Of a stretch of DNA of 5,877 nt, positions 1 through 5,877 are shown one piece after another. Both the position numbers and the translations under genes were made by a program. Source of the stretch: Pseudomonadota bacterium (GTDB lineage: Bacteria; Myxococcota; UBA9042; PHBI01); the NCBI GenBank assembly GCA_005772945.1, contig SXIE01000267.1:1-5877 (forward strand). The letters run 5' to 3'. Numbering within the stretch: position 1 is the stretch's first letter; each line of letters starts with the position of its first letter. The notes beneath the pieces were generated by a model. The model saw only the letters and a list, made by a program, of their open reading frames with translations. It searched no databases and was not told the origin of the DNA.

Positions 1-1
1 C

Positions 2-2140
2 GAAGCGGCGCTGCTGCGGCCGTACGACGTGCAGCTGACGTTGCTGCGGGCGCGCGCGCTCGCGGAGTCGGACGTCCCCGGGGCCATCGCGCTGCTCGGC
101 ACGGCGCGCGCGCGGCACCCTGCGAACCCGGCGCTCGAGGAGACGCTCGGGCGTCTGCATCTCCTGGCCGGCGACCGCGGCAACGCCATCGAGGCCTTCG
201 ATCGCGCGCTGGCGCTGGCGCCGCAGAACCAGGACCTGGCGGCCTATCGGCGCACGCTGCTCGCCGACACGAGCGCGCGCGACCCCGACGTGCGCACGCG
301 CGAGGCGATCCTCGCGGCGGCCAAGGTGCGCCCACCCGCGCCCGAGGGCGCCGTCTACCTGGTCGACCGCACGCGCATCGAGGTCTTCGCGAGCGGACTC
401 GGCTCGCGCACGCATCAGATCGCGATTCGCATCGACGCCAAGCGCGCGACCGAGCGCCTCGTCGAGTGGCCGTTCGCGTTCACGCCCGGCGAGGACAGGA
501 TGGAGATCCTCGAGGCCGAGGTGCTCCGCAAGGACGGCAGCCGGCTGCGGCCGATCGGGATCCGCGAGAACCGTCAGGACGGCAAAAGCGGCGGCGTCTA
601 CACGCTCGACGCCTACAAGGTCGTCACGCTTCCGCCACTCGAGATCGGGGACGTCGTCCATATCCAGACGCGCAAGGACGAGATCGGGCAGCGCAACATC
701 TTCGGCGACTTCTTCGGCGTGTTCCTGCCGCTGGCGGGCGAGTTCCCGAAATACGACGTCTCGGTGACGATCGACGCGCCGGCCGGGCGCACGCTTTTTC
801 ACCACGCGCAGGGCCTCCCGCAGGGCGTCGCAACCCCGGGAGCGGACGGGCTCCAGCGTCTGGCGTGGCAGGTGGACGCGCTCGCGGCGATCGCGATCGA
901 GCCGGCGATGCCCGGATACGGCGACATCGGCGCGTGGATCAACGTCGCGACGTTCGTCGATTGGGGCGCGCTGGCGCGCTGGTATCGGACGCTGGTGCGC
1001 GCCCAGCTCGATGTGCCGGCGGACCTCCAAGCGCTGGCCGAGAACCTCGTGCGCGGCGCCCCGGATATACGGACCAAGGTAGCGCGCATCCATGCGTGGG
1101 TCGTGAAGAACACGCGCTACGTCGGCATCGAGTTCGGCATCCACGGCTTCAAGCCGTACAAGCTCGCCGAGATCGTCAAGCGCGGCTATGGCGACTGCAA
1201 GGACAAGGCGTCGCTCCTGGTCGCGCTGTTTCGGGTCGTCGGGGTCCCGGCCGAGCTCACGCTGGTCCGCACGCGCGACCTCGGCGCGCTCGACGCGGCC
1301 AAGAGCCCGGCCACGCTCTGGACGTTCAACCACGCGATCGCCTACGTCCCCGAGCTCGACACTTACCTCGATGGAACGGCCGAGCTGGCCGGGCTGGGCG
1401 AGCTGCCCGACCTCGACCAGGGCGCGCAGGTGCTGCGCGTCGACCTCTATGGGGACGGCCCGCCGACGCTCACGACGATCCCGTTCCAGTCCCCGGCAGA
1501 GAACGCCTCGACGGCCACGGGGCACTTCACGATCACGCCAAGCGGCGACGCCGAGGGCGGGTTCGCCGAGGTGATCCGCGGCTCCGGTGCCGCGCGGCTG
1601 CGCTCGCGTCTCGCGGACGAGACCGGCCGCGATCGGATCCTCGGGCAGGTCCTGGCGGCGCAGCATCCGGGGGCCGAGTTGATCGAGGCGCGCTACCGCG
1701 GGTTCGACGCGATCGGCGTGCCGATCACGATCGCCGTCAGGGCGCGCTTCCCGAAGCTCGCGCAGCGCTCGGGCGCACGCCTCGAGCTGCCGCTGGACAT
1801 CGATCCCGGGCGGCGCTTGCAGGAATTGGCGCCACTGGCGGCGCGACGACAGCCGCTTGTGCCCGAGCAGCTCGAGCGCGAGGACGCCGAGGACCGCTAC
1901 ACCCTCCCAGCCGGGGCCAGCGTCGTGGCGCTGCCGGCGCCCGTCGCGCTGGACACGCCGTTTGGGACGTTCGCGATCAAAGCGTCGATGGACGGGGCGG
2001 AGCTCGTCGTGACCTCCCACTGGGAGCTGCGGGCGTCGCGCGTCGAGCCGTCGCAGTACGCGGCTTTCCGGGCGTTCCTGGAGGCCGTCGCGCGCGCCGA
2101 GGCCCAGCGCGTGGTCTTCGAGGTGCCGGGCGGCATCTGA
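2..2140 (+). CDS. TPR + DUF3857 + transglutaminase-like protein, 5' end missing
   Basis: The frame is open to the left edge, so the true start is upstream; the GTG at 29 is only the first start-like codon. Residues are numbered from that GTG. Residues 1-75 look like about two TPR helical hairpins (for example GAIALLGTARARHPANP, then NAIEAFDRALALAPQNQ). Residues about 105-265 match DUF3857, the beta-rich domain that usually precedes bacterial transglutaminase-like domains (LPPLEIGDVVHIQ at 201-213). Residues about 335-450 form the transglutaminase-like core with all three expected catalytic residues: Cys390 in YGDCKDKA, His435 in FNHAIAYVP and Asp448 in YLDGTAE. The C-terminal 250 residues are beta-rich and may be a DUF3858-like domain, which is less certain. 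The triad suggests an active cysteine enzyme (protease, amidase or crosslinker); the substrate is unknown. Any signal peptide would lie outside the window. The stop is TGA at 2138-2140. Domain call is confident; role is not. Confidence 0.93.
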   Translation, partial: EAALLRPYDVQLTLLRARALAESDVPGAIALLGTARARHPANPALEETLGRLHLLAGDRGNAIEAFDRALALAPQNQDLAAYRRTLLADTSARDPDVRTREAILAAAKVRPPAPEGAVYLVDRTRIEVFASGLGSRTHQIAIRIDAKRATERLVEWPFAFTPGEDRMEILEAEVLRKDGSRLRPIGIRENRQDGKSGGVYTLDAYKVVTLPPLEIGDVVHIQTRKDEIGQRNIFGDFFGVFLPLAGEFPKYDVSVTIDAPAGRTLFHHAQGLPQGVATPGADGLQRLAWQVDALAAIAIEPAMPGYGDIGAWINVATFVDWGALARWYRTLVRAQLDVPADLQALAENLVRGAPDIRTKVARIHAWVVKNTRYVGIEFGIHGFKPYKLAEIVKRGYGDCKDKASLLVALFRVVGVPAELTLVRTRDLGALDAAKSPATLWTFNHAIAYVPELDTYLDGTAELAGLGELPDLDQGAQVLRVDLYGDGPPTLTTIPFQSPAENASTATGHFTITPSGDAEGGFAEVIRGSGAARLRSRLADETGRDRILGQVLAAQHPGAELIEARYRGFDAIGVPITIAVRARFPKLAQRSGARLELPLDIDPGRRLQELAPLAARRQPLVPEQLEREDAEDRYTLPAGASVVALPAPVALDTPFGTFAIKASMDGAELVVTSHWELRASRVEPSQYAAFRAFLEAVARAEAQRVVFEVPGGI

Positions 2141-2196
2141 GCCGAATGCGAGTCCGGGTCCGCCCCCGGCTGCGTCAAGTACCGGCGCGCCGCCGC

Positions 2197-2225
2197 TTGG
2201 AATCGGTCCGCGACCCGCCTATGCT
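2197..2225 (+). promoter_or_regulatory. Candidate sigma70-type promoter for the lipoprotein gene
   Basis: TTGGAA at 2197-2202 matches 4 of 6 bases of the -35 consensus and TATGCT at 2220-2225 matches 4 of 6 of the -10 consensus, including its first two bases and its last T. The spacer is exactly 17 bp, the optimum. A start site about 7 bases past the -10 element would fall at about 2232, only 2-3 bases before the ATG at 2235. No purine-rich ribosome binding site lies ahead of that ATG (the preceding bases are CGATCGCCC), which fits a leaderless mRNA. In such a GC-rich genome the AT-rich hexamers stand out, but this is pattern matching only. Confidence 0.5.
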
Positions 2226-2234
2226 CGATCGCCC

Positions 2235-3803
2235 ATGCCTGCCCCACGCCCCTTTGGCGCTTCGGTCGCCGCGCTCCTCCTCCTGCTCGCCGCGTGTGCC
2301 GACGACTCTGAGCGCGGCGATTGGTCCGCCGTCCCCTACCCGGCACCGTTTCGCGTCGTCGGTCCGATCGCCCGCACCGCGTCAGGCGCCGAGGGCACCA
2401 GCGTCCTCGTCGAGGTCGGTGAAGCGGTCGACATCGAGGTCGCATTGACCGACGCGAACGGCCAACCGCTCACCACGTACACCATCGACTGGTCGATCGC
2501 CGGGACGCGGCGCTCGCCCGCTCCGGGTCGCGAGATCCTTACCGTCGTCCCGAGCGCGCCTGCCGTCCTCCTTGTTTCGGGCCGCGTCGCGACCTGCACC
2601 GGCAACGACTGGACGCCCCACTTGCATTGCACGGTCGCCAGCAGCGGATCGGTGACGATCGACGCCTGGGGCGGCCACGCGACGAGCCTCGCGTTCCCGA
2701 GCCCGGCCGTCTCGATGGCCGTCGGCGAGACGCGCGTCGTCCAGGCCAGCGCCACCGCGCCCCTCGATTCGCCCGCGCGCAGCAGCCCCGCGTCGCGCGT
2801 CGTCGCCACCCAGCCGCTCGCTTATGAAGCCGCCGATCCGGGCATCGCCGCGGTCGACGCCCACGGCGCCATCACCGCGCTCCCTACTGGCCGAACCTCG
2901 ATTCGCGCAACCGCCGGCGCGCTCGACGCGACGCTCGAGGTGACGGTCGCGGTCGCCGCCCTGGGCGCCCCACCCTTGGGGGATGTGCGGCTCCCGGGCG
3001 CGTCCGCGCGCTCCGTCCCTCCGTTCGATCTCGGCTGGACCCAGCGCGAGGGCGCGCTCGTCGTCGGTTTGGACGGCTGGCCCGCGGTGGCCCACGCGGA
3101 TCCGCGCGTCAGCCCCGAGGCGTGGATCGGCGCGTGGTCCGGCAGCGGTTTCGGGCACGAGCGCGCGAGTGCGGCGAGCGATGTGGCAGCCTATGCGCAC
3201 GTCACCTCGGCTGCGGACGGCACGCTCTTCACCGCCTACCTGGCGTTCCAGCGCTCGTCGTGGGTCCTCGCCGAGCGCACCGCGCCCGGGGTCTGGCGCA
3301 CCACCGCGCTGCCGGCCCGCCGCGATCCCCACGATCTGATCCCCGCGTCCTTCACCGAGACTGCCCCCAACGCCGAGACGTCGCCGGGACGTCCACTCCT
3401 CGGCTTCACGGCGGCGGCCCCCGACGACCCCGATGGCGGGGCGTGGGTGGCCTACGTCCTTTGGCGCGGACCATGTCGGCGGCGGGCCCGAGGCGGCGGA
3501 GGTCGAGCGGCGCTTCCGGATTGCCCGCGTGATTGCCGGTGTCGCACGTGTCGAGGACTTCGACGTGCGTGCCGTCGAGGCCGAGCCGGGACAGCCGAAG
3601 ATCTCGTGCCGCGACCCGCTCGCGCGCGTGGCGCCCGAAGCGCTTTGGCTCGTGATGCCCGAGGCGGGCGCCGCAGCCCCCAGGGCGCCGCACGTGGTCG
3701 TCTTCGATGCGGATCACACGGTCGCCCGCTGGGCGCGCGATCCCTCCGGGGAGTGGACGCGGCAGGCGATCTTCCCACGCCCGGGCGCGAACCCCTACGA
3801 TGA
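2235..3803 (+). CDS. Large BIG2-domain lipoprotein, N-terminal part (frame broken near 3460)
   Basis: This frame encodes the first ~409 residues of a large exported lipoprotein; beyond about 3461 it is out of frame and the Arg/Gly/Cys-rich tail to the stop at 3803 is almost certainly not native. The start is ATG 2235, chosen because it gives a proper lipoprotein signal: short n-region with Arg5, hydrophobic run at 9-20 (ASVAALLLLLAA), lipobox LAAC and lipidated Cys21. Residues about 54-115 look like an Ig-like strand set. Residues about 150-238 match a bacterial Ig-like BIG2 domain: VSMAVGETRVVQASA early, then the typical DPGIAAVDAHGAITALPTGR and a closing TLEVTVA strand. Cys121 and Cys132 could form a disulfide. 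From about 265 a beta-rich region begins that continues in the second fragment. Such lipoproteins usually sit on the outer membrane or cell surface; the ligand is unknown. There is no ribosome binding site, see the promoter entry. Confidence 0.82.
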   Translation: MPAPRPFGASVAALLLLLAACADDSERGDWSAVPYPAPFRVVGPIARTASGAEGTSVLVEVGEAVDIEVALTDANGQPLTTYTIDWSIAGTRRSPAPGREILTVVPSAPAVLLVSGRVATCTGNDWTPHLHCTVASSGSVTIDAWGGHATSLAFPSPAVSMAVGETRVVQASATAPLDSPARSSPASRVVATQPLAYEAADPGIAAVDAHGAITALPTGRTSIRATAGALDATLEVTVAVAALGAPPLGDVRLPGASARSVPPFDLGWTQREGALVVGLDGWPAVAHADPRVSPEAWIGAWSGSGFGHERASAASDVAAYAHVTSAADGTLFTAYLAFQRSSWVLAERTAPGVWRTTALPARRDPHDLIPASFTETAPNAETSPGRPLLGFTAAAPDDPDGGAWVAYVLWRGPCRRRARGGGGRAALPDCPRDCRCRTCRGLRRACRRGRAGTAEDLVPRPARARGARSALARDARGGRRSPQGAARGRLRCGSHGRPLGARSLRGVDAAGDLPTPGREPLR

Positions 3804-5430
3804 CACACCCGGCGCATTCGCGTTGCTGCCGCACGACCCGCGCGCCCCCGGCGGGGTCGACGTGTGGGCGTGGCTCTCGCGCGTAGGCACCATCGCGAGC
3901 TGGCAGGCCTCCGTTCCCGGCGCGCCTGTTCCCGTGGGCCCCGTGAACTCCGACCGGTTCTACGTAATGCCCGGGGCGCGCGCGGACTCGGGCTCGAACT
4001 GGATCCGCGGCGTCGCGGCAGCCGACGGCAGCACCTGGCTCGGGCGCGCCGCGCTGGATCCGATGGCGATGATGCTCCCCGACGGAAATCAGCTCGTCGA
4101 CGCGCTGGGGGCCTGGATCCCGCCCGCCGACGAAAACTCGGACGCGCCGGCCGTCACCCTCGCCACGGCGCCGGTCGGCGCCGTCGTCGCCGGTCCCGAC
4201 CGATTCCATGCCGTGCATATGCGCGACGACGGCGTCCACTACGCGAGCTTCGCGCGTGCTCGGCCGACGGACGTCGAAGGCTCCGACGCGGTTGCAGGGC
4301 CCGGGCGAGCGCTCGTGGCGGCTGGAACGACGCGGGCCATCGCCGCGCCGGTCACCTTGCCGGACGGACGACGGATCGCGGCGGTCGCTCACACGGAGTC
4401 CGGCGGCACCTGGTTCGGACTTCGCGTCGCGGGCAGTCGCGATGCGGCGTGGGGCCCGGAGGAGACGCTCGCCGGTGTCACGCTGCCGCCCACGCTCGTG
4501 GCGCGCGGCACCGAGGTCTACCTCACGGGGCCCACCAACTATCCGGCCGTCCGGCGGCTCGGAGACGCGGGTTGGGAGACGTTCCAGCTCTGCCAGTCCA
4601 CGACGCCGCTCGTGGACCTCGCAGTGGCCGACGACGGGGCCGTGTGGGCGCTCAGCCAGGACCGAAGGCTGTTCCGGGCGACCGGCGGCACGCTCGCACC
4701 GGCGCCGGAGGTCGGGCTCGGCACGCTTCCATTCGGGCTGACGCAGGCGGACGTCGGCCTGACGGCGGCGGGCTCTTCGGCCTACCTCGTGGCCAGAGCC
4801 AGCGCGCGGACGCCGTGGCTCATCGTCCAGCGCTATGAGGCGAGCGGGCTCGTCGACGGGACGCGCACGGCCGGCTCGCTGGCGCCCGAGGGAATCGACG
4901 TGCGGCACCCGGCTGCGACGCCGTCGGGGGCGGTCTGCCTCCTGCGCCTGACGCAGTCGACGTCGCCAGCCGATGGCTTGCCGCGCTATCAGGGCGCGGT
5001 CGTGTGCTCGGCGGATCTTTTTCGCGCGCGCGCCCGCGACGGGGCGGCGACCCACACGGACGTGCCGCTCGGCGGGGGTGACTGGCGCGAGGCGCGGCTC
5101 GAACGCATGGCGGACGGCCGCCTCGTCGTCATGGCCACGCGCGCCTCGAGCGCGATCCGCGATCAGGCAGTGTTGTTGGCGTCTCGCGACGGCGTGACCT
5201 GGAGCGACGCCGTGCCGCTGAGGCCCGATGGTGGGTACGGACAGGATGCAGCGGGGTGCGCGCCGGAGGCGGACGGGACGCTGCTCTGTCTGGTCAACGA
5301 CAATCTGGGGCACTCGAATGGCAGGGTCGCGACGAGCAGCAACGCCGCGACGACCGCACGAGTGCCGATCGCAGTCCATGTGGTGATGCCCGCGGGTGCT
5401 GAGCCGCCGGCTTCAGAGAGGCCGAGATGA
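3433..5430 (+). CDS. Large BIG2-domain lipoprotein, C-terminal beta-rich part (continuation after frame break)
   Basis: This frame is open from 3340 to the TGA at 5428-5430; convincing coding starts at about 3463 (GADHVGGGPEAAEVERRF). The ATG at 3433 is probably not a real start: its first ten residues are the out-of-frame reading of the upstream lipoprotein, and no signal peptide follows it. Joining the first fragment through Leu409 to Gly at 3463 gives a protein of about 1064 residues reading AYVL-GADHV without a seam. The segment has many short strand pairs around Trp and Gly, as in beta-propellers: LAVADDGAVWALSQDRRLFR at 396-415 of this frame, and SRDGVTW at 584-590, resembling a shortened sialidase Asp-box (SxDxGxTW). 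Cys502/Cys525 and Cys609/Cys619 could be disulfide pairs, fitting an exported protein. No catalytic motif is recognised. Propeller and sialidase-like folds are inference. The stop overlaps the next gene's start. Confidence 0.82.
   Translation: MAGRGWPTSFGADHVGGGPEAAEVERRFRIARVIAGVARVEDFDVRAVEAEPGQPKISCRDPLARVAPEALWLVMPEAGAAAPRAPHVVVFDADHTVARWARDPSGEWTRQAIFPRPGANPYDDTPGAFALLPHDPRAPGGVDVWAWLSRVGTIASWQASVPGAPVPVGPVNSDRFYVMPGARADSGSNWIRGVAAADGSTWLGRAALDPMAMMLPDGNQLVDALGAWIPPADENSDAPAVTLATAPVGAVVAGPDRFHAVHMRDDGVHYASFARARPTDVEGSDAVAGPGRALVAAGTTRAIAAPVTLPDGRRIAAVAHTESGGTWFGLRVAGSRDAAWGPEETLAGVTLPPTLVARGTEVYLTGPTNYPAVRRLGDAGWETFQLCQSTTPLVDLAVADDGAVWALSQDRRLFRATGGTLAPAPEVGLGTLPFGLTQADVGLTAAGSSAYLVARASARTPWLIVQRYEASGLVDGTRTAGSLAPEGIDVRHPAATPSGAVCLLRLTQSTSPADGLPRYQGAVVCSADLFRARARDGAATHTDVPLGGGDWREARLERMADGRLVVMATRASSAIRDQAVLLASRDGVTWSDAVPLRPDGGYGQDAAGCAPEADGTLLCLVNDNLGHSNGRVATSSNAATTARVPIAVHVVMPAGAEPPASERPR
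3455..3466 (+). other. Frame break inside the lipoprotein gene
   Basis: Upstream of here the frame starting at 2235 shows natural protein (DGGAWVAYVL) and G/C-rich third positions. Downstream that pattern moves to the next frame (GADHVGGGPEA), a change equal to one extra base or two missing bases. The crossing must lie between 3340, just after the last stop of the downstream frame, and 3800, before the stop of the upstream frame; protein quality narrows it to about 3455-3466. Removing one T from the TTT at 3460-3462 restores a single open frame from 2235 to 5430. It may be a sequencing or assembly error, a real mutation or, less likely, recoding. Confidence 0.85.
5418..5421 (+). promoter_or_regulatory. 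Ribosome binding site of the DUF1801 gene
   Basis: GAGG, inside the purine-rich run AGAGAGG at 5415-5421, ends 5 bases before the ATG at 5427, a good Shine-Dalgarno distance. It lies within the last codons of the lipoprotein gene and supports ATG 5427 as the start. Together with the ATGA overlap it suggests that ribosomes ending the lipoprotein can restart on this gene. Confidence 0.7.
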
Positions 5431-5877
5431 AGTCCAGGAACGGCGAGCCAGCGACGACGAGACCTGCCTCCGAGCTCATCGACCAGCGCATCCGCGACCT
5501 GGGGGGATGGCGCGGGGAGGCCCTCGCGCGCGTGCGCGCGTTGGTTCTGGAGGCCGACCCCGCGCTGACCGAGGAGTGGAAGTGGAAGGGCACGCCGGTC
5601 TGGTCGCGCGACGGGATCGTCTGCACCGGCGAGGCGTACGCGCAGGTCGTGAAGCTCACGTTCGCTCGGGGGGCGGCGCTGCCGGACCCGTCGCGCCTCT
5701 TCAATGCCAGTCTGGAGGGGAGCGCGCGCCGGGCGATCGATATCCGCGCGGGGGGCGAGCTCGACGCGGACGCGTTCAAGGCGCTCGTGAGGGCGGCGGT
5801 CGCGGCGAATCGGGCGCCGGCCAAGAAGGCGAAGAAGGCGACGCCGGGTGCGTCCGCGGCCAGGCCGGTGAAGCTCC
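5427..5877 (+). CDS. DUF1801 domain-containing protein, 3' end missing
   Basis: An open frame starts at ATG 5427 and runs 150 codons to the right edge without a stop. Residues about 15-128 match the DUF1801 family (YdhG-like fold, a small soluble cytoplasmic protein of unknown biochemical role): SELIDQRIRDLGGWRGEAL at 15-33, the tryptophan-rich EEWKWKGTPVWS at 49-60, YAQVVKLTF at 71-79, and LFNASLEGSARRAIDI at 91-106. No signal peptide or membrane segment is visible. After the domain comes a Lys/Ala tail (PAKKAKKATPGASAARPVKL, 131-150) that continues beyond the window; basic tails like this are often disordered and may bind nucleic acid, but that is inference. The start overlaps the lipoprotein stop as ATGA and has a good GAGG site. 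The family call is confident; the function is not known. Confidence 0.9.
   Translation, partial: MKSRNGEPATTRPASELIDQRIRDLGGWRGEALARVRALVLEADPALTEEWKWKGTPVWSRDGIVCTGEAYAQVVKLTFARGAALPDPSRLFNASLEGSARRAIDIRAGGELDADAFKALVRAAVAANRAPAKKAKKATPGASAARPVKL
5823..5840 (+). repeat. 9-bp tandem repeat (two copies) coding Lys-Lys-Ala
   Basis: AAGAAGGCG occurs twice in direct succession at 5823-5831 and 5832-5840, in frame with the DUF1801 gene, giving KKAKKA in its basic tail. Short in-frame repeats like this can vary in copy number between strains. Only two copies are present, so it is a minor feature. Confidence 0.6.

Noticed and set aside
2154..2169. Hairpin CCGGG/CCCGG after the transglutaminase-like gene as a terminator
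   Set aside because: The stem is only 5 bp with a 6-base loop and there is no T-run after it; such stems arise by chance in GC-rich DNA.
2184..2191. Palindrome GGCGCGCC as an operator
   Set aside because: An 8-bp all-G/C palindrome is expected by chance at this base composition and has no second copy nearby.
466..2448. A 660-codon + strand frame overlapping the transglutaminase-like gene
   Set aside because: It is Arg/Ala/Gly-rich low-complexity sequence in another frame of a gene with clear catalytic motifs, and it runs across that gene's stop and the lipoprotein start.
2382..3332. A 316-codon minus-strand frame opposite the lipoprotein N-terminal half
   Set aside because: Its Arg/Gly/Ala/Asp-rich composition is typical of an antisense shadow, and the + strand encodes a signal peptide and BIG2 domain there.
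3462..3803. Tail of the first lipoprotein frame as a genuine C-terminus
   Set aside because: The residues are Arg/Gly/Cys-rich with poor G/C preference at third codon positions, while the next frame over the same bases is natural and continues for about 655 codons.
3406..5379. A 657-codon open frame on the minus strand
   Set aside because: It lies wholly opposite the lipoprotein coding frame, is extremely rich in Arg, Gly and Ala, and shows no domain or signal. In high-GC genes long antisense frames stay open because stop codons are rare.
5294..5824. A 176-codon minus-strand frame over the DUF1801 gene
   Set aside because: The + strand frame has recognisable DUF1801 motifs, a ribosome binding site and an overlapping start; the minus-strand translation is Ser/Arg/Ala-rich with no recognisable motif.

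Overview
This is a very GC-rich window (roughly 70% G+C by eye) with strong G/C preference at third codon positions. That base composition, together with a large lipoprotein carrying a BIG2-type Ig-like domain and a TPR/DUF3857/transglutaminase protein, suggests a myxobacterium-like bacterium (Myxococcota, formerly Deltaproteobacteria). This placement is an inference; no marker gene is present.

Layout: all genes are on the + strand. (1) Bases 2-2140 hold the 3' part of a gene for a TPR + DUF3857 + transglutaminase-like protein with a complete Cys-His-Asp triad; its start lies upstream of the window. (2) A 94-bp gap (2141-2234) carries a plausible sigma70-type promoter placed so close to the next ATG that the mRNA would be leaderless or nearly so. 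(3) Bases 2235-5430 encode what looks like one exported lipoprotein of about 1064 residues: lipobox, Ig-like segment, BIG2 domain, then a long beta-rich, propeller-like region. Its reading frame is broken once near 3460, where coding moves from the frame that began at 2235 to the next frame. As deposited it therefore appears as two overlapping ORFs (2235-3803 and 3433-5430). (4) An ATGA stop/start overlap at 5427-5430 leads into a DUF1801-family gene that runs off the right edge; it has no stop in the window, so an ORF finder requiring a stop would miss it.

How the genes relate: the lipoprotein and DUF1801 genes are arranged for one mRNA and translational coupling. The transglutaminase-like gene probably has its own transcription unit, given the promoter in the gap, though read-through is possible because no convincing terminator is seen. 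No shared pathway can be deduced. I see no RNA gene, mobile element, CRISPR array or defence system. The items most worth following up are the frame break and the apparently leaderless promoter; neither amounts to evidence for a new biological system.
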